A stretch of DNA of 64,000 nt from Vanilla planifolia (Eukaryota; Streptophyta; Magnoliopsida; Asparagales; Orchidaceae). The notes beneath the pieces were generated by a model, which was given only the letters and a program-made list of their open reading frames with translations, was not told the DNA's origin and made no database searches. Positions 13,341-25,899 of this stretch are shown here, one piece after another (the stretch's first letter is position 1; each line of letters opens with the position of its first letter). The position numbers and the translations under genes are program-made. The stretch spans positions 4,359,153 to 4,423,152 of the forward strand of contig CM043868.1 in NCBI GenBank assembly GCA_023846275.1. The letters are read 5' to 3'.

Positions 13341-15117
13341 TTTGGTATCATAACACTTCGATTCGATGTCATTGTAGGTGCAAAGAAGAAGATATTTGAA
13401 AAGCAGGCTTCAAAAATGAATTAAGTTATTGAAGAGGCTTCAGTTGAGGTGACTCTATTAACTATTTCACCATTCAGCTTGGAGGTACTAGTAGCTTTAT
13501 TAATTTAACAAATGTAAGTATTATAGAGATGGAACTAAACTTTCAATCACTTCCTATAATGGATCCAAACAAATTTATCAAAAGAAAATAATCTTAATCA
13601 AAGAAATTTTAGATTAAATAATAATCCCAAAATAATTTGAGATAAAGTTGAGGATGACATCAATCTCACTCCTTCAATGCATGAGAATCAATAGCTTCCT
13701 TTAGGTAGACGCTTCTCTTAATTTAAAAATTTATCATGGAAAAATAGATTCAAAGAAATTAGACATTTGGTTTAAGCAACTAGAGACATATTTTTCTTCA
13801 AACAATTATTTATCAATTAATAAGATGGTATATGCATCAATAAAAATCATAGGTCATGCATTAACCTGGTGGAACATTCACCTATGAAATGACATAATTA
13901 TAGAAGAAACTAGTGATAAATTTAAGAAATTAATTGAGAAGAATTTTCTCATGTGTAACTTGAAGGAAAGCTGGATAAAATGGCATAACCTACAAGACTA
14001 ATAAGGATAAATAGTATAAGATACACCACATAATTCTAATGAAAGGTCATGAATTTAGGCATACCTATTGAAGGGATGTAAGAATTATCAAAGTATATTA
14101 GGAGTCTATACTATTCTATTACCAATAAATTATCTCTTTTTTTACTCAATCTTTAAAGCAAGCTAGTATATTTGATATGACTATCAAAAATAAGAATGCA
14201 TATAATGAGACAAAACCTAAAGAACAAAAGCTTGGACGTCTAAGCATACATTCAAATATTGATGGTAAAAGGAAGAGTATTATCAAACAAAATATATTAT
14301 AACCATGACTAACAACATTCCTTATATTAGCAAAAATCAAAAGTATTATGATCACGACAATAAGCCAATACACATATGAAAAAAGTATTAGAAATTACAC
14401 CTTGAACTTATTTCAAAAAAGTTCAAGGAAAAGTGCTTATTATAGTGAGTTTGAAAAGTACTTCAAACTACTTAAGTTGATGAAAACTAATCTTTTATAA
14501 TGGGTCTAAAGGATATATCTCATGAAACAAAACAAAGATAAAAACTCTTCATCATTTGAACTCCAATGAAGAAAGAGTTTATCAATGCTATCATTAAAAC
14601 TAGAATAAAAAATAACCTAATATTAGAAAGTCTTGCAAAAAAGATAAAGTTAGAGATTATGCCACATCTAAGGCCCCATTCTTAGTAAAGACTCTAAGGT
14701 GTTGATTAGAAAATAATGTAAGATGATATTTATCATCACTGATATTATATTAATGAGGTTATCTATAAAATAATACCTCTAAATATTTGTCAAATTATAT
14801 TAGGGACTTCATAGTTATGGGATTGAGATGTCGTCTACTATCATTAAGTATAATGAAATCAATTTACAAAGGATGGAAAATAGTTCCTTTTGACTTGAGA
14901 TAAACAAGAATTGCTAAAAAGTATTGTTATAGCTAACTAAATGAAAAAGCAAGTGAATACTTGCCAAAGATATGTGTTGCTAGAACAAAGTTAATAAGCC
15001 ACTTAATGGAGATGAAAAACACTCAGGCTCTTAAAGAGAATAATAGAACTAGATCTATCATGAAGTCAATTTAAAAAAGATTTGATGGGACTCAAATCTC
15101 AAAAAGAAAGGACCTGG

Positions 15118-15880
15118 TGACTAGGAGATCCATTTCAAGCTCATTAAATCCAAAACTTTGAAAAAAAGTTTAAAAAAGAGATAAAATGATGAAAATCATT
15201 TATGTAACATAAAGTACTAGAAGCCATGTGCTGAAGCTCATTACAAAAATGTTGGAGGGCACATTATGTTATAGTGGTTAAGCACTATTAATGAAGGTGT
15301 AGGGGTGCACAAAAAAGGGCTTGATATAGCAACACAATTGCTTAGAATATGCACATAGTTGTTGCACATGCACCTATTAACCGCTACCATGCACACATTT
15401 CACAATCACATGCTAGGTACACCTATAGCACTATCATAATCAACACATGTGCAAATGGTCTTTCTACATGTGTGAGCAGTGCTCTAATGCATCTGTATGC
15501 ATGTAGGTAGTGCAAGAATGCACATGGGATCAAGTTATATTTTGCAAAATTTATAAAATTTTAGAAATTTTTATATTTTTTATCAAAATAACATGTTTTT
15601 ATAATAAATTATTATATCCAAACCTCTAAATAAAGTGGTAGGAAGGATGTATGAAGTAATTCAAAATTTTGAGAATTAGATCTTTACAAATTCATAATTC
15701 CATTAAGGGAAACTTTTTGAAGAATTTAATCTTCTTGTAGTAAAATCCCACTTCTTCTTTCCTTCTTTTTTTTGTTTCTCACTATTATCACACATTCACT
15801 TCTACAATTACTAGTCTAAAAAATGTCTATTTGTGAGGGCTCAAGGTAGAACACCTTAGAAAGAAATCAATAGTATATTT
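15118..15880 (+). repeat. 3' LTR of the nested Gypsy element
   Basis: Partner of 12,583-13,340. It follows a purine-rich tract and begins at TGACTAGGAG, matching TGATTAGGAG in the 5' copy. The right end is uncertain by some tens of bases. Its middle (15,250-15,530) also has many GCACATG and CATGTG words. Confidence 0.62.
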
Positions 15881-17040
15881 AAAACTCTCGAATAATATAG
15901 TATGATCATTGGATAGTATATAGGATTAGTACATTTTTTGTGAGTAGTGACTTTTTTGATAAGATTTTAGGATATGAGAAAATAGTTGATAAAAACCCAT
16001 TTGTTATCATTAGAGCCATTTGATACCTTCTCAAAAGTCTATAAATTGCCTCCAAATACAGTAAAATATCTAATGAACATTGGTGCATCATTGGGAATGG
16101 TTTTCTCTATCCTTCTCATACTTCTTTCAAAATAGTTTTCTATCAAGCTAAGTTGAATAATATTCTTACATTATTTTATATCTATTTAATGTGCATTACT
16201 CTTGGGTTATAAGCATTTTCTATTTATGAGCCTTCATTGTATCTTTTGTTCCTTTACTAAGACTTTGGGTTTTTTTCCTTTTACTTAGTCTTTTGATCAC
16301 CTATAGGGTCCTTTGGCCCAATGGTTATATAGTCTTTGGCTTGATGATTTTGTGGGCTCTTTTGGTCTGATATTGTTGGTCTTTTGTTGTAGTGCTTTGT
16401 ATGGTTGTTTGCTTAGTGTGTAAGGCCCTTTGCTCAATATTTATAAGATCTTTTAGCTTGATGTAGGAGTTTTACTTACCCACTTTTGAAAAAAATATTT
16501 TATTGATTTTCTTAGTCTTTTATCTTGGGGTGGAGGTAGATCTAGTGTCTAATTGAACCACCTAAAATTATATTATATCATTATTATATTACACTTTCTA
16601 CATGAAGGATTTGAAATTTCATAAGAGTTTCTAAAATAAATTTATAAGAGTAATTAAGAAACTCAAAAGACTTCCATGATTTTACTTGTAAACATTTGAG
16701 TTCTCACTCCTTTTCTTATATTGTATGCTTATCCCTTCCACATGTATCTCATACTTTATATGAACTCTATGCTTATGGGAGAAATTGAGAATTACTTAAG
16801 CATTTAATAGTATAATTTTTTTTCTCTTTCTTTTGATAATATAGAAAAGGCTTAGAATATTTTGAATGGTTGCATAATGTTATATATGAATAATAATTCA
16901 TGAATTAAAGGGGATAGAAATCTTTATTATGATTTACAATTACTATCATCATTCACAATGACCTATTATTACAATTGTTTTCTTTTAAAAAGATGTCAAA
17001 TGTGTTTCATAACTATTCCCTCCTTTTAATAAATTTTTAT

Positions 17041-18600
17041 CATCAAAAGAGTAAGATTATTTAGGCTCGTGATTCCATGGTACATTATTTGATTATTATA
17101 AACAAGTATCTATAGCTATTTATGATTGTTCTAGCATTTTTGAGTGGTATATCTTGAAAAGAGATGTCATTAATCATGATGACGACTTAACCCAAGTGGT
17201 TTCTTAAAGAGCAAGTAATGTTCACAAAGATAGGGGTTGAAGAGATTAAAATTACTTTCAAAATGTCAAAGTTGCATTGTGAGATCATAGATTAAAGAAA
17301 CCAAATGCATTAAGATCATGAATAACATATATAGAAAAGGTTTACAAAGGTTCTCAATGAAAAAGTTTAAATTTTAAGCTAGGCACAAAAATTTTATATC
17401 CTCAATATAAGTTACAATTTGATATCAAGTTAATACTTTACTTGGGCATAAATTTCTATACTTCAATTTTTTTTTAAAATTAGATATTTCTAAGTTAGAA
17501 GTTTTACACATTTATAAGGATAAAAATAAGTATTTAGATATAAACATTTTAAATTTCAAATTTGGATTAGATAGAACCATTTGGTACTTTGATTGCACCT
17601 TCTAATGCTTAGATTTGGGTGGCCTTAAGATTCCCATCAAACAATCTAATGGAACAAAAGCTTCTAAACTATCTTAGCCAATTCCATTGGTTAACTATTA
17701 AAATTGGATGGCCTAACATATTGTCAAATAGTCTAATAGGGGTATTAGACATCCTTCTTAACTCACCCATTTTCATTATGAATTTTCACATACATAGAGA
17801 GATGGCTCATTAATTTGACCAAAAATTTTGACCTATTGATGGAAAGTGTGTAATGTATTTTTTTAAGTGTAATGCTAAAATAAATCATTATTGGCAACAT
17901 TAATAAGAAAGAATCTGAATTGAGGTTTCCCTTATTAATCTTACACTAAAAATTGGTTTATTGTGGAACAAAAAGTTAAAAAATAATTAATATTTTTAGA
18001 TAGAGCAAAGTTCTCGAAGCATTGATTATTCAATGCATTCCATGAAACTTGGTTACCTTGTTGTATATATCTATTATTGTTATGCTTTGATTACTATAAG
18101 TATTAATTTTTAAATCATATTTTGTTGTAATTTTTGTTTATTTCTAATTTTTCAATTTTGTTAGTTAAGTAGACTCCTCTTAAATCTTATGTTAGTTTCT
18201 CATCAGATTCTTTACAAAATCTTTTTGGTATAGAACATTGCCCCCTTTAGAAAAAATATTTGTTATATGACTCTTTGAGTCCAATGTAGCCCTTTTGGTT
18301 GCAAATGAAGGATTTTTTAGTTAGTCTTTGTAAAGGTTTTCATCTTCCTTTATTTGAAAATTTTGTGAGTTTAGAGATACCTAATCTTTCATTGTTAATG
18401 GTAGATGTACAACATTCTCAAAAGAACCACCTATACATCATTATGTGATCATTTTTCTTTATTTACTTCTTATTATGTTTATTTTCTCTTTCTATAATTT
18501 AATTTGATTGCAAAAAGAAAATTTTAAAATATATAATTCACCCCTATCATGTGTGTCATATTCACAACTTTAGTTCATTCTAATCATCAACCCTTCTAGT
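17041..18600 (+). mobile_element. Copia LTR with preceding polypurine-like tract
   Basis: TCATCAAAAGAGTAAGATTA at about 17,041-17,060 resembles the TCATCA-plus-purine tract that precedes Copia 3' LTRs. The following 1.5 kb ends in an AATTCACCCC block (about 18,530), a common end of such LTRs. Part of it (18,390-18,440, AGAACCACCTATACAT) resembles 16,530-16,570 and 9640-9680, so it is probably related to the LTRs of the Copia element to its left. Whether the short piece at 16,740-17,040 is the remnant of this element's interior cannot be settled by eye. Fossil. Confidence 0.42.
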
Positions 18601-18699
18601 TCTTACAAACTAGAACCAAGATGTAGAAATCATGAAATTTCAAATAAATTAATAATCTATGATACTATAACTTAAATGTGAACTGTAAGAAGGGTCTCA

Positions 18700-19930
18700 A
18701 AGAAAAATACCAAACATGATATCAAGATCCTCATATGTAATCTACGATTATCATTAGTTGTGTATATTAGATTAGAGAAGCTTGACCAATATGTATTGAA
18801 GTATATTGAAGTCTCTAATTTTTTTTTTTGAGATCACAAAAGAAATGAAGATTGAAAAGCCAACATAATTTTTGCTATGACAAGTGCATTGTATGTGAAC
18901 TCCAATTTTCATTCCATGAGTTGGAGATCATATTAACAAAGATTTGACAAGCCTACAAATCAAATGTCATGATATTTTAGAACAAATAAAACCACTTTCA
19001 AATTGAAATGATGTGCAAACTAGATATGCATGAATTTTGATGTCATGAGGTTCATTTGAGGATGTTCTTTATAGCAAATCAAAATCAACCAACAAGAGTA
19101 TGGAATGAAGTTCCCACTATAAGAATCAAGTTGATCATAAGAGAGTATATCAATGGATTTTCTAAGAGACTTACAAGTGACAAGTTAATTGCATAACCAT
19201 TTGTCTATAGTTATAAAAAGATTCTTGATGATGCTCAAGCTTATAACTTCTTAACAAGAGGTCATGAAAAAGGAAATGGCATGCCTTATTTTTAGGAAGT
19301 CTTGGGCATATCATAGATCATGGTTCTCAATTTAGTTTTAACAGATTGTTTGGACAATGATGGATACAATATTATATAGTAGTATTGCTTTCCATACTCA
19401 AGTTGATGGCTTGATGGAACGTTTAAGTCAAAGTGTTGTACATTTATTAAGGGGGGATATAACTCAAAGATCTAAAGACCTATGCTAAGAATATATTGTA
19501 TATATAATTGTTTTACAACTAATCCATGCATATTTTGACTCGAAAAAGAGCATTTGTGGCTTATTTAGGTCATATCTGTCAAATATAGTTTGACTTAAAA
19601 TGTCAACTCAACACCTCAAGGGAAACTAGTACAATTTCAAAACAAAAGATTGAGAAATTCATTAACAGTTCTCAGAAGAAAACATACTAAAACAAGAAGT
19701 TGGAGCTATAATATAGGAAATATAAAGAGAAACACAACAAACATCATGTTGAGAAAACATTGACCCAATCATGTACCTCATTGTTGATTGATTAAAAGAT
19801 GAAGGAAATTTAATTATATTCAATATAGATCATTTTTAGTGATAAAAAAATCAATGAAAACTTTTAGAAACTCAAATCTCCAACCCATATGAATATCTAT
19901 TCAAAACAATAGAAACTAGATGTGACTCAT
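18700..19930 (+). mobile_element. Gypsy integrase and 3' pol relic
   Basis: Three short stretches match Ty3/Gypsy integrase in the correct order on the + strand: DHGSQFSFNRLFGQ near 19,315, HTQVDGLMERLSQSVVHLLR at about 19,392-19,452, and YKEKHNKHHVEKT at about 19,720-19,763. They correspond to the catalytic core (the second to the HPQTDGQTERVN block) and the region before the C-terminal domain. The rest of pol and both LTRs are not recognisable here. The fragment is broken by many changes and its left limit is a guess. Confidence 0.65.
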
Positions 19931-19964
19931 GCACTCTTTAATATATGAAGAGACCTATGGTTCC

Positions 19965-20055
19965 CTTACGGGGGCCCCCTTTAAGGCTGAGGGACTTCTT
20001 GGCCATTAGTCTTTTATTTCGAAGTGATATGAGGCCCCCCTTTGGAGGGCTAGTT
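19965..20055. other. GC-rich palindromic patch in AT-rich DNA
   Basis: Two GC-rich blocks stand about 63 nt apart: a perfect GGGGGCCCCC palindrome at 19,970-19,979 followed by TTTAAGG, and GAGGCCCCCCTTTGGAGGG at about 20,031-20,049. Both share GGCCCCC(C)TTT. They lie just 3' of the Gypsy integrase relic, so they may come from its 3' untranslated part. Function unknown. Confidence 0.6.
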
Positions 20056-20059
20056 CCAT

Positions 20060-22040
20060 ACTTTTTTTTTCTCTCCACTTGGAGCAGTGGCTAGTGACAT
20101 GGCTCAAACAAAGGAAACTTGCATTCATCTCTTTTTTTAGATTGATGAATTATCTTAACTTCTTTACCTAGAAATGAGTAAGAAAAGAAGGGTCATACAA
20201 TGATATCTACCAGGACAAGAAGGAACCTAATTTGAGTGATTTTTACAATTCTCAATACCTATTGTGGAGTTCTAGAGAAAAGTAAAAGATAATTTGTTTT
20301 GGATAATTTTGAGGATAACCTCATAGAATTTCTTTCACTCATGAGAACCTAGGTCTCTTGGGAAAAGAAACTTTGCTCTCATTAATATATATATAATAGT
20401 CTACAAATTGCTCAAAAATGATCTCAAGGTACCTAAGGATATAAACAAAATTTTATGAGTAAAGCACTCAGGCCACTTAGTATGAGAAGTGAGGGTGAGA
20501 AAACTAATAATGTGCAACTAATGCTTTTTTATTTCATCACAATAAAAGACTTAATGAATAAAGGAAAGCCCAAAATTTGTATTCTATAAAAAGGTGGTAA
20601 TTAATTTTTTTTTATCACTATTTTTATTTAGCATGGTTTGATTATGTTAACTAATTGATATGATTCATTATTAGCATTTTCTTGTTACTTGTGCTTGGGA
20701 CCTAGAACTTATGATGCAGATGAACACCATTCTTATTTCATTTTTCCTTATCTTCCTATCACTCTCTCTAAAACTTCTAATTCCTTTACCTATTCTTTCT
20801 CCTTATTCCAAAGAAGAAGGATTTATTGCATTTTCTTTACTGCACTTTCATTAGAGTTAATATATGAGTGAATAGATCAATTAATAAATTATTAAGTAGA
20901 GATCCTATAAAATGATATGCTAAGAAGTTTGAAGCTACTATATTTTTAAAAAGGTCTAAAGAAGAATTACTTGAAGATTAGTTATAGCATTTCGTCTATC
21001 AAATGCTTCTCATACTTTTGCCTACATTTTGAAATATTTTTAGTATTTACAAAGTTTATGATAGTTTACTTTAATAATACCCAACTAATAATCAATAACC
21101 TTCTCATCATATAATATAATTTAGGATTATTTCTTAAGCTTTTATCTAGAAAACTTTTATAACAATTTGTAAAGTTCATTTTAGTGGTGAAGCCAATGAT
21201 TTCCTTAGGGTTTGTTTGCACTTTGGACGGGACCAATTTATATCATGAAGTGAGAAACCTAAAAGTATTTATAAAGCTTGCAAATTTCATAAGTGGAAAC
21301 GTTCTATAAGAGGGTTTTTAATAAACTTAGTATAATAATTGCCTATGTACTAATTACCTTATGAAAAGGGGAGTTAAAATGGACTCAAAAGTCTTTTTAA
21401 TCCTTTGACACAATTGAAGAGATAATAATTAGAGCACCTGTTTTGTGGTTTTTTAATTTTTTTAATATTTTTTGTGTTTTATGTAATGCTTCTACATAGA
21501 GATTAAAGGAAGTATTAGTCAAAAGGTTTCCTTGTAGGTTATTTTCTTGAAACCTTTCTAGTCCTAAATTAAATTATTCTAATCATGAGAGGGATTTGTA
21601 TTTCATAATTTAATATCTATGCTTTATCAACCATTATCATCTACCTAAAAAATTTATTCTAATATTTAATCATTAAAGTCTTAGCTATCGTAATTCTTAA
21701 ATTTTGTAATCTTTTAACTATTCTAAGTGGGTGTCAAAGATGGCACCTATTTTGAAGCAGTGTAAGAGTATTGAAATTAAAGCATTAAGTATTCTAAGTA
21801 AAGTAGCCCTTACCTTCATAACCATGTGTGTTAAAGAAGTTGTATTTTTTTAAAATTGGAAATAGCATCCCTAACATAAAGGAAAATATTTATTCCATAA
21901 TGACTAATGAACTATGATATAATAGTTCTATCACTAGCCATAAATACTTGTTCATTTGCAAAAATGTATTCATGCCAAATACTTCCCTTACCTTCTACTT
22001 TGGGAACTACATAGGTAAATTTAGACATTTTGGAAGGCAT
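20060..22040. other. AT-rich stretch, nothing identified
   Basis: I see no gene, LTR pair or protein match that holds up. Short open frames occur (for example about 60 codons at 20,689-20,871) without family resemblance. By context this is probably worn transposon DNA between two Gypsy relics. Confidence 0.4.
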
Positions 22041-22049
22041 AAAACAATA

Positions 22050-22560
22050 TACCAAGTTGAAGGCCAATTATATTAGCATGGTATGAAGAAACAAGTAGCC
22101 ATGTAGTTGTAAGCCATAAATAATGTCAATTAACCAATGGCATTAAGTAAAACATTATTTTTTTAGTCACCATGGTCTTTTCTTAAAAAGCCAAAGGATG
22201 ATATCAATATATATTTTATTTTAAGTTAACCCATAGGAAATTCAAGACATGATTTCATTTTAGTTGTAATGAATAAGAGTTTTAGAATGGCACATTTTAT
22301 CTCTTACAATAAAAAGTAATGATGCCTTAAGCATAACAAAGATCTATTTTATAGAAATTGTAATTTCATGGAGTTTTAAATACTATAATATTTGATGTAT
22401 ATGCCAAAATTATTACTTCTCTTTTTTCTTAGAAAAATAATTGGAAGATTATAAGAACTAAGTTATTAATTTCTATAATATGCCATCCATAAATTTATGA
22501 TCAAGCTAAAGTGTTCAATAAAATTTTCAAAAATTTGCATAAATGACTTATTGATAGCGA
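22050..22560 (+). mobile_element. Second Gypsy integrase relic (chromovirus/Reina-like)
   Basis: HDFILVVMNKSFRMAHFI at about 22,248-22,303 matches the D.I.VVVDRFSKMAHFIPC block of the integrase core in plant chromoviruses. About 180 nt downstream a stretch resembles the CHPQTDGQTEVVN block. Order and spacing agree with the family. It has many breaks, and no LTRs could be assigned. Confidence 0.6.
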
Positions 22561-22569
22561 AAGTCTAAT

Positions 22570-25500
22570 TGGCACAAAGTAATAACACATGCACATCTAG
22601 CACATAAAAACTCTAAAAATAAGACAACTTATCACCTAATGAGATTATTTTAGATTTCCTTATTGATTTAGTTTTGTTGCAACATGTGCAAACATCTTGT
22701 GAGTTTTTCAAAGTTTTACTCACTATTTGCATTACCTAAAAGGAAGTTAGAAAACAATTTATGATTATTAGGAGACTTATAAGGACAAAGCTAATCATCA
22801 TAAGAGAAGATAGTCATTTTAAAAAATAGACCCATTATTGATACTTTAATTGACCCTCTTATTAAGGTTAGACCTACTATTGATGTTTTTGTTAATAATA
22901 CTCCTTCATGAGGATGCTTATGTTTCTACATATTATATCAATATTCTATTCTTAATGTTGTTCACACACTAAATCAAGACATGTTGATTTCTAAGATGAC
23001 TCTTGATGATCACATTTTGAGTACTACTTGTATATTAGATATATGTTGTGCATTAGAGTAGTCAGCTTAATTTAGATGTCACTTGAGTACTTATGATAGA
23101 TTTGGAGAGGATCAATGTAGATCAAATTAATAAATACTACTTAGAGAACTCACAAAAGATGAGTGGTTTTAAGCAAGAGAGAGTTTATGGCAGTGATGTT
23201 GTTCCCTCTTCCAACTAGAGGAATCAAAAGAGGTACCACCTAGATTGTCCCTATTGCAAGGACTACACATGCATGGCCTAATGCATTCCTTATATTTCTT
23301 TAGAAGTCCAACTAATTAATAGAGGGAAAGAATATATTATTCTTTGTTAGTACATGTACAAATGTTATGGAATAGAGGGAGGAGGACTAAAAGGATAGAC
23401 AAGATGGGGTAAAGTCATACCAAATAAGATGACAATCAATATTTTCATGTTTTATATAGAGTATTGTTGTTAAAATTATAAATTTGATTTTATCATGGCA
23501 CTGTTAAAATTGTTTAAGTTTCGTAAGATTTACTTTAAGTCATTTAGATGAGCCCAAATTATTGATCTTTTGAATTTTAAATTGTCACTATAGTTCATCT
23601 ATAAAAAAAGCCACTGATGGAATAAAAAGATAGTGTTGATGACTTGGATGAATTCCTAAATTTTGTGCATGAATGCATAACATTTTTGGAAGGCATAAGT
23701 GTCTGACCCCATTTTTCTCTCTAGGAATGCATATGTAACCTTTCTTCTCCTCCATCACCTTCTTCCTTGTTAAGTTTACTTTATCAACTTCATATCAAAA
23801 TGGGTTTTAGTGTCTTTTGACAACCACCATTTTCCTTTTTTCCTCTATTATTATGAACTCTATACAACCACCACCTTCTACTTCTTCCATCATCCCTAGT
23901 TGCATTACTATCACAATAACCTTGATCCCTTCACACTTTATTAGCTCTTCTCACCCCACTGTTGCTATAATGATCCTCTTAAGTCTACCTACCCACTACA
24001 ATAACTAACTAAGTAATTATTTGTTAGAAAACCCAACATAAATGACTCTAGACCCACCTATCTTTTTTCTTCCTTACTATTAACATCATTAATCAAACAA
24101 ACCATTACTAGCCTTGCCTAAATAGTATTCACTATCAATTCCTCTTCATGTGGGTTCTGTCACCCAAACCATTACCACTATTCACCATAGCATGCATAGC
24201 AACATTGCCTTACAATTTATTCTTAAGAACTTTTCTTAATGACATCATGACTTGCCTATCATCTTCTCAATCAATACATAGTGATTCAAAAACTGTTGGC
24301 TTTCTCTTTATCTAATCCATAAGATGTCTTCATTAGCACTTACATAAGGCATTCTAATTAAAGTTAAAGTTTTGAAAAGAAAGAAAGGAATTTTCCAAAA
24401 TTAAAAAAAAATTCATTACATTTTATGATATAAGCCTAATAGCACACAAGGCAACATAAGCAAAATCTAACATGTTTAATTATCAACTAGACCAATAATG
24501 TTTTATTTTTAAAAAATTTTAGAAAAGAAAAAAATCTCAAGAAAATCCATGAAATTAGAAATATTCTAAAAAATATTAAAAAAATTATAATAAATAAATT
24601 TTGTTAAATGAGGTATATTTTTTAAGGTTTAAATTTATCCTTATATTTTTAAAATGAAATTGTTGAATCCATGATTGCCTTATCATTATCCAATAATAAT
24701 TTGTCATCATTAAAGCATGTTAATCCTTACATTCCATAACCTAAATATTTTTATCACTAGTCATGTCATAATTGCATGAAAATTAATTATAATCATAACC
24801 ACAAAGAAATCTTGGAATCATATATCTTCTTTATTGACTGTGTTGCTTTATCATAAGTACGCTTTGTGATCTCTTTATCAAAAAAAGTATTAAAAGGAAA
24901 CTTTAAATTTTTTTATTTATGATGAATATATGGTTACTTTGGTATCTAAATTTATTAAAGTCACAAAATTTAATCTCACTCCACATTTGAGAACATTATT
25001 AATTATTTTACATAATATTTTCAAATTTATGCCACTCAAACATGTTTTATTCCTATCCACTCTTAAAATCCTATAGATTATGATTTGTGTGATATGGTTT
25101 ACAATTTCATCATTTTAAACTTGGTTTTAGTTGAGTTTTGTAGGTGCTTGAGTCTTGATAAAGTGTTTGCTATCATCCCAAATGACTAGTATTTCATTTT
25201 ATGACTACCAAGTTCAATTCTTATTGGTATTATCATTTAAAAATATTAATGATTCTCTTTCATATGGACCTAAGCTACCTCAACCTTCTAAACTTTGACT
25301 TAAGCTTCTTAAGCCTTACAAAGCTAATTTGCTTGAACATACTCCTCTTGATCCTAAACCAACTTTTAAGCTTGATCCATCTAAACATAATCCACTTGAG
25401 CCTAAATTTCACACTTGTCTTTTTACAAACAATTGTTTTTTAAAATTTTGAAGTGCAACACATCCTATGTACTAATCAATATATTTAGCTAGTTACTTTC

Positions 25501-25890
25501 CACTCCTTGTGCCTAATACTCAAACTAGGAGTTATAATCCCACAATCTAATCACATGCTTGTAGTGTGTTGTCCTAAATGAACTTGTTCTCTTATTAATT
25601 GTTGTCTAGCTAACTGAGAGATAGGTTCACATTAGGTTAAGGAGATCCACCAACAAACATGAGTAGATTCATGGTACTTATAAGAAAACTTGCAAACATG
25701 TCATATAGTTCCACATACTATCCACATGCTAATATATATATATATATATACTAAATAAAACCAATAAGAAATGTGCATGAAACCAAGAATAAAAACCATT
25801 AAGCATCCAATACAATTATGATTACCAGTAAATATGAATGCCACTATTATAAATAAAACATGTCTATTATAAATTAAAATATTGAAATGA
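22570..25890. other. AT-rich stretch, nothing firmly identified
   Basis: There is no supported gene. At 25,201-25,443 about 80 codons are open; a different frame of the same DNA (about 25,275-25,425) reads as a leucine/proline-rich series (LDPKP, KLDPSK, LEPKF) with a loose repeat, perhaps a worn structural ORF. 23,817-24,008 is also open and rich in Ser, Thr and Pro. A (TA) run of about 20 nt lies near 25,730-25,750. All of it could be degraded retroelement sequence. Confidence 0.35.
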
Positions 25891-25899
25891 AGAGGTGAG

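Larger units (their letters stand above)
12583..15880 (+). mobile_element. Small Ty3/Gypsy element nested in the Copia 3' LTR
   Basis: Two direct repeats bound the element: 12,583-13,340 and 15,118 to about 15,880. A primer site TGGTATCATAAC (13,343-13,354) directly follows the first, and a purine-rich tract (about 15,099-15,113) directly precedes the second, as in an LTR retrotransposon. Between them lies gag with GHALTWWNIH (about 13,851-13,880), preceded by WFKQLETYFSSNNY from about 13,768. A region near 14,560-14,870 resembles the Gypsy protease zone. RT and integrase are not seen, and an interior of about 1.8 kb is far too short for a whole element, so it is either deleted or a short non-autonomous form. 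It is broken with many breaks. The best 145 nt of the LTR pair look roughly 80-85% identical by eye, which suggests an old insertion. Confidence 0.7.
9360..16740 (+). mobile_element. Broken Copia retrotransposon (Sire/Tork-like), interrupted by a Gypsy element
   Basis: The parts in order are: the end of a 5' LTR (9360-9873); a primer-binding site resembling the complement of initiator tRNA-Met (9874-9889); gag (about 10,280-10,950), seen as YELFHVDDGETIKNVFL at 10,319-10,370 and EMARSKMEESQPKKKKEKG at about 10,548-10,612; a charged, coiled-coil-like stretch to about 11,230; a polypurine tract preceded by TCATCATC (11,885-11,908); and a 3' LTR (11,909-12,582 continued at 15,881-16,740). The two LTR ends, 9360-9850 and 16,250-16,740, align over most of their length. 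Most of pol is absent. The element is broken with many breaks, and the low LTR similarity suggests considerable age. The gag type and the polypurine context point to the Sire/Tork side of Copia. Confidence 0.6.

Noticed and set aside
13131-13424. 97-codon open frame as a gene
   Set aside because: It spans the end of a Gypsy LTR and its primer site and has no family match.
18700-22560. The two integrase relics as parts of one element
   Set aside because: Both show the same integrase core region about 3 kb apart on the same strand, so they are two copies.
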